NCBI RefSeq assembly: GCF_035083965.1
Contig: NC_089739.1
Coordinates: 7,304,001 to 7,368,000 of the forward strand
From: Branchiostoma lanceolatum
Lineage: Eukaryota > Chordata > Leptocardii > Amphioxiformes > Branchiostomatidae
Reading direction: 5' to 3'
DNA length: 64,000 nucleotides
Made by a program: the position numbers and the translations under genes. The notes under the pieces were generated by a model. The model was not told the DNA's origin and did not search any database. It saw only the letters and a list, made by a program, of their open reading frames with translations. Of this stretch, positions 46,513 through 64,000 are shown piece by piece. Numbering within the stretch: position 1 is the stretch's first letter; each line of letters begins with the position of its first letter.

Positions 46513-48511
46513 TCAGTCCTGTGCAATGGCCGGGACATCTGTAGACACGCCGTCCAGGTTCTCCAGCATTTCTGCTACACCTTGGTCACCTGTGTCTTTG
46601 ACTGCCTTTATTAAAACTTCCTTCGTTGCTTTGTGACCATAGTTACTGCACCACAAGAACAAGACACGCAAACAACACATCCTGATATCCGTTGGATATT
46701 GCACAGCCACTGTCTCAATCCGAGAGAAAGGTACTCCAAGGTATAGGCCCAGTTCTTGCCAGTGTGCAGGCATCTCCCTGGCGATGAGCATGAAATACCG
46801 CGTCATGATCATCTCTGGTGGAAAATAACATGAAATTGATTTGTTTTCTTGTTTGTTTGTTTGTTTGTTTGTTTAATCACCAATATCGCCACCAACAAAA
46901 AACACCAGACATGAAGTTGCAAATGAGGCCAGTCACATATAAACAAATGTAAGAGTTTGACAGTAATCAGATTGGAAAACGATATTTTGTAATCTGAAGA
47001 TGTGTCTGTTTGTGAAAGTATGTGAGCTATGAAATTGAGGGTCGCTTACCATTTTGTTGAAAAGTCGGTCCTTCCTCAGCACATGCTTCTGTGACTTGAC
47101 TAACAACATCTTGACTTCCCATATACAGTATTGCTCTGGCGACAGCACGATTTTCTAAAGGTAATTCAACTACTGGAAGTGTAAAGGCAGTTCGTTGTAA
47201 TTGTCTTCCTGGGGATTGGCCGAGAACCTGTGACATGAAGTCACTTAGTTGCCTTTGTTGTTGCCATTGTTGGAATGCTTGTATCACTTGTTTGAAGGTA
47301 CTTTGTTTCACTTGTCTTCGTTGCAACCGTCGGAGTCGTAGTGGTCTATAAAGTGGGGTCACCTGCTGATCTTCTTCAGGGTCGTATTCATCTGAAGATG
47401 ATTCTTCCTTATCTTCATTTTCCAGGGCATTATCTGCCGCATCAGATTGGGATATGGTAGTTGAAGATTTCATTTCTTTGTTACCCTGTAGATTAGGTGC
47501 AGTTGTATGCTGCTGATATGTAGTTGGAGCTTCCATGCCTGTGTTATCCTGTAGATTAGGTCCAGCTGTAGGTTGCTGGAATGTAGATGGAGCTTTCATT
47601 TCTGCGTTACCCTGTGGATGAGGTGCAGTTGTAGGTTGCTGGAATGTAGTTGGAGCTTCCATGCCTGTGTTATCCTGTAGATTAGGTCCAGTTTTAGGTT
47701 GCTGGAATGTAGATGGAGCTTTCATTTTTGCGTTACCCTGTAGAAGATTATGTGCAGTTTCAGGTTGCTGGAATATAGTTGGAGCTTCCATTTCTGTGCT
47801 AGCCTGTAGATTTTGTCCAGTTGTAGGTTGCTGGAATGTAGTTAAAGCTTTTATTTCTGTGCTATTCCGCTGATTTAGTCCAGTTGTATGCTGCTGAAAT
47901 GTAGTTGGAGCTTCCATGCCTGTGTTATCCTGTAGATTAGGCCCAGTTGTAGGTTGCTGAAATGTAGATGGAGCTTTCATTTTTGCGTTACCTTGTAGAT
48001 TAGGTACAGTTTCAGGTTGCTGGAATGTAGTTGGAGCTTTAACTTCTATGCAATCCCGTTGATTAGGGGGTCCAGTTCTAGGCTGTTGAAATGTAGTTGA
48101 AGATTTTGTTTCTCTGCTATCCAATTGACTAGGTCCAGTGTCTGGCTGTTGTCTAGTTGAAGCTTTCATTTCTGTTCCATGCTGTTCTGTGGCAGATGGG
48201 ATTTCTTGGCCCTCTGTTGATTCTGCAATAAGCTCTGGGGGTGCTATGCGGTTTTCCTGACCATCTTCTTGTTCTTTTCCGTTTGTGAGCGGATTAGCTT
48301 TGCTCTCCAACAGTTGTTTGACTTTATTGTTCACGTAAACAAATATGCGGTATGAAGATACGACAATGGTGAGAACGACAATGGTGGACAAGGCAATAAT
48401 GAAAACGATGATTACAAGGGTGACTAACACTTTAAGAAGGTCGGAGATACTCGTGATACTGATGTTCACATTGAGGTTGACAATGTTCGTGTCGGTATTG
48501 GACTGACTCAT
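46513..48511 (-). CDS. Membrane-anchored death-domain protein, paralogue 2, long repeat linker (587 aa)
   Basis: Two exons, 47050-48511 and 46513-46814, joined in phase 1, total 1,764 bases. Residues about 25-60 are one long hydrophobic stretch ending FVYVNNKVKQ, homologous to the membrane segments of its paralogues. A linker of roughly 400 residues follows, with about ten imperfect 21-residue units (TFQQPTTGPNLQDN type), then an acidic patch and an Arg/Gln-rich segment (RRLQRRQVK). The last exon is the death domain (HWQELGLYLGV, LIKAVKDTGDQGVAEML), more diverged than the others and with a short extra C-terminal tail. Repeat expansion explains the extra length. Confidence 0.82.
47460..48170 (-). 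repeat. 63-base coding tandem repeat
   Basis: About ten imperfect units of 21 codons (TFQQPTTGPNLQDN-like followed by MEAPT) in the linker of the 46.5-48.5 kb gene. The two variants, MEAPT with NLQDN and MKAPS with GNA, tend to alternate, so the expansion unit may have been a 126-base pair of units. Confidence 0.85.
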
Positions 48512-50457
48512 GTTTGCTGGCTATTTCCAGCTTGGTTGCAGGCGGGGAAAACGGTGACATACAACGTGTGCGACAGTGTGGCTGTAGTGGAAATAACACA
48601 AGATTCACATTGTATGCACTGAATTCACACGACGCTTTATGCAAATACCATAGGCTTATGAAGTTACATTACTCGATATCGCTTGGTGTCGGCTCTAAAT
48701 ACTTGCGCCTCCACTCTGAAATTCTATAAACCAAACGCCAGAGGTTTCTCCATTACGTAGCCACTTATAACGGGAACACCTCCTCGCGATTGCTGCCTGG
48801 AGATAGACATTGAGTATGTTATGGAAAACCCTAGTTCATGCCTACTTGCATGTTATTTCTTTAGAATAGCCTTACGGGATCGAAATGAATTATTAATGTA
48901 TTGTGGTCATAAAGACCGCACCCGTTATTGTTGTCACTGTGTATTGTTAATGTCGCAGTTGGCCTGCGCTTAGTTTGATCAAAATTGAAAAAGAGCAACA
49001 AAACTGGTAATGATAACGAGGCTAGTTCCTACGAGTCGTTTGAAAATCGAGAAGACTCATTTAGATAGAGTTCCCCGTGGCTGCCACAGGCAAAAAATCC
49101 ACTTTTATATCGGAATCATTTTCACAGCAGATTGAAAGTGAAAGTGCTTCCATAGAACTTGAAGATCTTCAAGCCACACTGCAGGAAGATCCATTCGCAT
49201 CTTAGTTCACGTTCTAGATACAAGGACCCTTTCCACCACGCACGTCCCCTTTAAGCCCTTAATACCTTTGCAAGACGTTACGGGTATCTGAATAGGTGCA
49301 TGCGGACTGGTAAAGTTGTAAAACTCACCCGGAAACTCACTTCAGGCACTCCATGGGGAAAACGAATCGAAACCATGACCCGAGTAAAAAAGGTCACAGA
49401 GACCGCGGTGGCGCGAAAAGCATTTGCTTAATGTTTGCGAGTTCGCGTATTAGATTAATAAAAAAACAATACGCATGCATGATTTATTCACGGAAAATCA
49501 GTTGTGTACAATTGAGCGCGTTATGGCCATGTATTCCCTAATTTCTGTGGAAGTTGTTTGCATTCTTTTGCCTTCTTTACATGCCCATGAGGCCTTTTGT
49601 CAGGTAATCCGATCTGAAGGGTTGACGTCACACAAGGACTCTGGACCTGTTTAATAAACTTGTCGCACCTATCAAATAGCGAACATTCTTTGAAAAGTAG
49701 CTGGGGGTTGTAGTCGCATTTGTTTCAAATACCCTTATTTCAAGTTGTATGGCTACGGAATACTATATTCTATCGGTGTACGAAAATCCTGATATTGAAT
49801 TTTTTTCAAGTAATGCACCGCTTAATGTCCGGTGACGTGCTTCGCGAAATGGAGTATGAAATTAAAGCTACTTGGTAAAACTAGGAAGACTGAAATATCA
49901 TCATCATTTATGGGTTCCGCATCTGCATCTGCATCTTATTATCATATTCATATTTCTTGTCTGTTATTTCCTATCATCTAGAAAAAAAAATCAAAGCATT
50001 TGATTCAAAGCAAATCAACTTCTCTCTTACTCTTGCTTTTATTTGTAATGCGCATTGATACAGTATAAACTATGGACAAAGTATGATACATCAGGTTTGA
50101 TCAGTGAGAAAAATGTAATATTTACACATAAATGATGCAGCACTGATCTTGAAGTCCTTTACACAAGCTGGGGTAGTACAATATGCACAAACTGGACACT
50201 GACTTGAGCCTCAAATCTAAACATCTAAAAACATCCTCATATGACAGAGCAGTATCTTTACACCTATATGTGATGTATATATTTATATCTCATATTTCAA
50301 AACTAAAAAAAAGCTATTACTTAAGGCAGAACTTTATCCTTTATCGAGTCATTGGTGTGGCTGTTCAGCACCCACAGCCAGGGCTGCCCAACTAGCATGT
50401 AACATACAAGCAAACATTAAGGGATCTAGTGAAGACAACACTCGTTTGGCATCAGTT
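48512..50457. other. Intergenic between membrane DD genes 2 and 3
   Basis: Positions 48,780-49,600 resemble 52,490-53,400, so the tandem duplication extends well upstream of the coding region and includes the putative noncoding first exon. Confidence 0.55.
49329..49350 (-). other. Putative 5' noncoding exon end of the 46.5-48.5 kb gene
   Basis: The counterpart of the 53.0-kb site: TTTCCGG then GTGAGT at 49323-49328, about 0.8 kb upstream of the ATG at 48511, within the duplicated upstream block. It supports an untranslated first exon, but no transcript evidence is available here. Confidence 0.35.
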
Positions 50458-52083
50458 CTAGTCTAACTGCAAAGCTTCCAGATTTTCTGCAACATCCTGG
50501 TGACCAGTTTCCCTCACAGCCTGTATCAAGTCTTCCACTGTTGCTTGTACGCCGTTGTTACTGCGCCACATGTGCAGAACCTGGTGACAACACATCCAGC
50601 ATTCGCCGGAGTGCTCTGCTTTCACAGCTCGGATCTGTTCGAAAGTCACGTGGAGGTTTGTGGCCAGTTGTTTCCAGTCTGCAGGCATCTTTTCAGCGAT
50701 GATGTTGAAATACGGCTTCATCACTAACGGAAATAAGAATAGACACCAGATGTAAGTGAAAGATCAAAATTATGTGACTGTTTCGCCATTATACAGCCCC
50801 TTTTTTAATAGCTTGTTTACAAGTACTTGTGACATCACAGCACCAATGCTGCTTAGTTTAATTTGGAAGTTACAGTATTATAAGCTATAGATTTTCACAT
50901 GTATTGTGTTTTTGTGCGTCAATATTACGTATAACGTTACGCTTCGAGCACCTTCATAATTAAGGAATAGCAAAACGTCCTTTGTCATCCTATATCAGAT
51001 GTATAGCAATGCACATTAAACAGAACGCATTGCAGAAACTGGAATGCGCATCAAAAGCCAGATGTCACACAGTCAATCATTCAAGTTGGAATTAAGGAAT
51101 TAAGGAATAAAGGTTTGCATACCGTCTTGGTCCACAAAATACGGTCCATCCACTGCTGTGGTTCGACGGCGAACAACCATGCTTTCGCTTCCGGTAGTAT
51201 GCCTTGCTCTGACGACAGCGCAGTTTTCGGAAGGGAATCCAGCGAATCTAAATATTGGAGACGTAGACATGAAGTCGTTCGGTTGCATTAGTCTTCCTGG
51301 CAGCTGTTGAAGAAGTTGTGACCTGAAGGCAGCTTGTTGAAATTCTTCTTGTTGTACGAGTAGCTGGATTAGTAAACGTTGTGCTACTTGTATGTCGTTA
51401 CTTTGAGGCGATTGCCTTTGTCTTTGTTGCTCGTGGAATGGTTGTGATCTACAAAGTGGGGTCATCTGGCCATAGGCTCCACCAGGAACAGGATCGTCTT
51501 CATCTTCAATCGGAGGCAAGTCATCCTCTTCTGTAGCCATGGTCACTGGGGCACTGTTGACTACATCCGGCTGTAACCCAGCAGTTGAACCGATGATTTC
51601 TGTGTCATCATGTTTGTTGGTAACAGTTTCAGCCGGGCGCCGATGTGCATGTTGTGTTTCGTTCGTGCGTGAAATTTCGGAGTCTATATTTCCCATGTTG
51701 ACCACTGAACCCGCAGCACGAATTTCACTACTCTGATCTTGTCTCTGTTCTTTTGTGAGGTACTTTATGATGTTGAACTGTGTCGTGAGGTTGACTTTGT
51801 TGTTCATGTATACGTACATCACGTATGAAAGCGCCACCATGACGACAACGACTAGGACTATTATGAGGGCTTTCATGACAGTTTGGTACACGGCGACGGC
51901 CACAAAAAGACAAACTGAAACAGCCACAAGAATCGCGTATGCTCCTCTTAGGTCGGAGATGTTGGTAGAATAGCTGAAGTTCAAACGAATGTTGAGGCTT
52001 ATGTTGACCGTGTCTGTGTCAGTATCGGAGTGGATCATACTTGTTTCTGGTGCTTCGGTCGGTGCAGGAGTGTAGGTAGCCAT
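50458..52083 (-). CDS. Membrane-anchored death-domain protein, paralogue 3 (408 aa)
   Basis: Two exons, 51123-52083 and 50458-50723, joined in phase 1, total 1,227 bases. I chose the ATG giving MATYTPAPTE because it aligns with MARYAPLPTE of the 43-kb paralogue; an in-frame ATG 18 bases upstream (52,101) would add six residues. Hydrophobic helices lie at about 48-67 and 70-91, ending YVYMNNKVNLT. The linker is acidic, then Gln-rich. The death domain has DWKQLATNLHV, CWMCCHQVLHMW and LIQAVRETGHQDVAENL, very close to the second death domain of the gene at 27.9-30.0 kb. Confidence 0.83.
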
Positions 52084-52471
52084 TTCATCGATCGGTTGCA
52101 TGCTTCAGGCAGGAACACACACGATCTGCAGACTACACTTCAGTCTGACTGTAAAGGAAGAAATGCAAGATGCCATTTACTCTCCAATGATTCACATACA
52201 TGTACTTGTAACATGCGCATACCTTAACAAGTTTTATGTAGCTGAAAAAGGGACACTTCACAATCAACGCGGATGAATATCCGGAAATAAGGCTCGCACC
52301 CACACTCAATTTTCACCCAAAACACACCAACTCATACGCTTTTCAGCCATGTTAACATTCAATGTCAATTCGAAGCACATAATTTATGTGAAATGTGAAC
52401 TCAGACCCTCGAAACTCTTTCGTGACTTTTTGTCGCACACTACCACGGGAACTGTAGTGTGTCACCCTTAA

Positions 52472-52481
52472 GGGGAACCCC
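52472..52481 (+). promoter_or_regulatory. NF-kappaB-type site
   Basis: GGGGAACCCC fits GGGRNNYYCC. It lies between the coding start at 52083 and the putative 5' noncoding exon near 53030 of the third membrane DD gene. The homologous position upstream of its neighbour (about 48,770) does not keep the match, so conservation does not support it. Confidence 0.25.
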
Positions 52482-53029
52482 CTACGTCTGGTTCATAAAA
52501 ATAGACATTGTTTACGTAATGGAAAAACCGCGATTACGCTTACTGGAAAGGGTAGTTCCCCACTATTCTAACAAAGTATTGCTGCAATAAAAGAGGAACT
52601 AACAAAGGGATATTCTTTGCTTGCTGACCAAGTCCGCTATTCTTGTCAGTGGATTGTTTATGTCACAGTTTGCCTGCGTTTAGTATGATCAAAATTAATA
52701 ATTATTTCACAACCTAACTGGTACTGATAATTCGTTTGAAAATACTAGAGACACATGTTTACAGCGTTCCCTGTCTATAAATCGTTGCCAAGAAATCCGG
52801 TTTTATATATTTAGACACTTTAAGAGCATAACTAAAAACGTAACTATGCGGAAGTGAAAGTATTTCTGCACAAGAATTAGGCCTTAACGCAGGTAGTTTC
52901 GCACCATAGTTCACGGTCCAGATACATGGACAGCGGACCTTTCCAACACTAACGGTGTCTTTAATACCTTTATAAGGCGTTACGGGTATCTGAAATGCCG
53001 CATGCGACAGGTAAAATTGTAAAACTCAC

Positions 53030-53050
53030 CTGGAAACGTCAGGTATGCCG
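53030..53050 (-). other. Putative 5' noncoding exon end of the 50.5-52.1 kb gene
   Basis: A strong donor (TTTCCAG then GTGAGT at 53024-53029) lies about 0.95 kb upstream of the ATG, in a block conserved with the 49.3-kb region upstream of the neighbouring paralogue. The block has the same order: 'ACGGGTATCTGAA', then 'GTAAAACTCACC'. Only the donor end can be placed; the exon's 5' limit is unknown. Confidence 0.4.
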
Positions 53051-54497
53051 TAGGGACTCAATGGAAACCATGGCCCCAATGAAGAGGACAGTCTAGGAGA
53101 CCACAATGGCGCCGTGAGTATATGCTTGATGTTTGCCGAGTTCGCCTATTAGATTGATCGGAAACAGTACTCATGCTGATTTATATACGGAAAATTAGTT
53201 GTTTTTGTAATAGACTGCGTTGTTGTGTTGATACCGACGACCTAAAACATTTCAGAGGAAGTTATTTGTTTGTACTGTTTTGCCGTCGTTTCATACCTAT
53301 GGGGCCTTTCCTCGGGTAACACCGTTAACGCGTGATGTGATCGATTGCAATGACGTCACAGGGCGACTTTGAACCTGTTGATTTGACTTATGGTATGTAA
53401 GATGATAAAACCGCCAAAACAACAAGAAATGGCAAAGAAATCAGGCTTAGGTACAGAAAAACTTGTTACAACCAAGGAGGTTTAATAGAGACCTCCTTGC
53501 TACAACAATACTAAATAGATTGGCAGAATCTCCAGTATCCCTGATGTCATTTAACGTTATGGTTCAGTAATATCCTACAGGTGGCATGTTAGAGCTGAAG
53601 ATAGAGGCTGCCCACTATCTAGCTTCCCAATTGGCCCCAGAGTACACATAAGAAATTGTTTCAAAATTATAAAGATAGGCCATGTTAACCTTTGTTGATA
53701 TCTAATTGTTGAACACTAAAGCATTATTTTTATGAGAACAAAAGAAATGACACCATAGAGCAGTAGGCAGAAACAAGAATATATTTCTTCTGAAGAGCAA
53801 ATTTCTAACTACATTCTAATATCAAATGATCATATTCTTAGAACTTCATCTAACTTTATCTGAAACTATCAGTCTTTTCAAATCTGTGTGAATGATCAAG
53901 AAGTAGTAGAATTCTCAACTATTCCTCGTAAAGCTTAATACAACAGGTAAGTAAGATCATAAAATTGATTTGAGGTGAAAAGAAATGCCAACTAGAAATT
54001 TCATATCTTTCGCCATCAGAAAATGTTAGCAAACAGGACTTCATTTCAAAAGTATGCACGTACAATAAATGTACATGCATATAGAAGTGTTACTTTTGTG
54101 CATGATGGTATAAGGTGGTACACTTTTGGAGAATTTTAGCAGGGAAAGAAAAATGCTTCTACATTGTATCACCAAAAAGTGAAAGATTTAACACCTACGT
54201 ACTTACTGGAGTACAGTCAATGGTTAGAAATGTAGGAAAGGTAATGTGAATGCTATATTGTGCATTTCAATATTTGTACCAGCTCAGAAACCCGCCGTAC
54301 ACCGGGCATCAAAAAGAGCCCACGACTAAGTCACAGTTTCTTTTCCACAACATGTTTTAATAAGAAAGTTTGTTCATCTTTAGCTCTGGCACTAGATACA
54401 TGTACATGTAAGTACATGTATGGCAGTGGGTTAAGATTCCTTGAAGACATGGCTCCAGTGGAAGGTCTAAGACACCTTAAAGACATGATTCTGATGT

Positions 54498-63914
<9,417 letters not shown>

Positions 63915-64000
63915 CTGGAAAGAGAAATACATCTGTCGGTCTCCAAACCTTCATTAGTTTTCCTTAGAAACCTATCTTTTCAGCCACTAAACAAATTGTG

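Larger units (their letters stand above)
52102..54497. other. Intergenic between membrane DD gene 3 and MSH6
   Basis: The duplicated upstream block and putative noncoding exon occupy 52,490-53,400. From 53,400 to 54,497 it is AT-rich with no supported gene; it probably includes the MSH6 3' UTR. Confidence 0.5.

Noticed and set aside
47661-47873. Plus-strand 70-codon frame with a repeated 'VGCWN' motif
   Set aside because: Antisense to the 63-base coding repeat.

Overview
The window looks like nuclear DNA of a cephalochordate (amphioxus, Branchiostoma type). This is an inference. It rests on many short exons with GT/AG introns, a deuterostome MSH6, a polycystin-1-like gene with discoidin and fucolectin domains, expanded death-domain/TIR genes, and abundant microsatellites and foldback elements. 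All nine genes I can support lie on the minus strand. I built the exon models by hand from splice sites and reading phase. Eight of the nine close in frame within the window. The polycystin model lacks one PLAT exon.

Region 1 (1-21,955) is a polycystin-1-like membrane protein, with its 5' end at 21,955 and its 3' end off the left edge. It encodes a signal peptide, a Cys-rich segment, a discoidin (F5/8C) domain, a PKD/REJ region, a chitin-binding-like domain, a fucolectin domain, further REJ sequence, GAIN/GPS, TM1 and PLAT. Introns carry microsatellites, minisatellites, a tRNA-derived SINE and several inverted-repeat elements. Region 2 (21,956-24,462) holds degenerate tandem repeats and a palindromic element.

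Region 3 (24,463-34,235) holds three tandem paralogues of one four-exon design, each with a 13-base first coding exon. Two encode death domain, Pro/Gln-rich linker and TIR (321 and 422 aa). The middle one encodes death domain, linker and a second, different death domain (316 aa). Region 4 (36,228-40,028) is a 440-aa type I receptor: signal peptide, Cys-rich module, EGF, two thrombospondin type-1 repeats, one membrane segment and a TIR closely matching the adaptors' TIRs. NF-kappaB-type sites cluster about 0.7 kb upstream. Region 5 (43,128-52,083) has three two-exon paralogues, each with N-terminal membrane segments, an acidic or repetitive linker and a C-terminal death domain of the same subtype as the second death domain of the middle Region 3 gene. 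Region 6 (54,498-64,000) is the 3' part of MSH6 (20 exons, 829 codons plus stop).

Working hypothesis: regions 3-5 form a physically linked signalling cassette. The receptor would recruit DD-TIR adaptors through nearly identical TIRs, and the adaptors would couple by death domains to each other and to membrane-anchored DD proteins. All domain exons begin in phase 1, and the linker exons are 1-1 symmetric, which permits exon shuffling. The TIRs have a plant/bacterial-like sequence style and keep a Trp-x-x-Lys-Glu motif resembling the catalytic-Glu region of NAD-cleaving TIRs such as SARM1.
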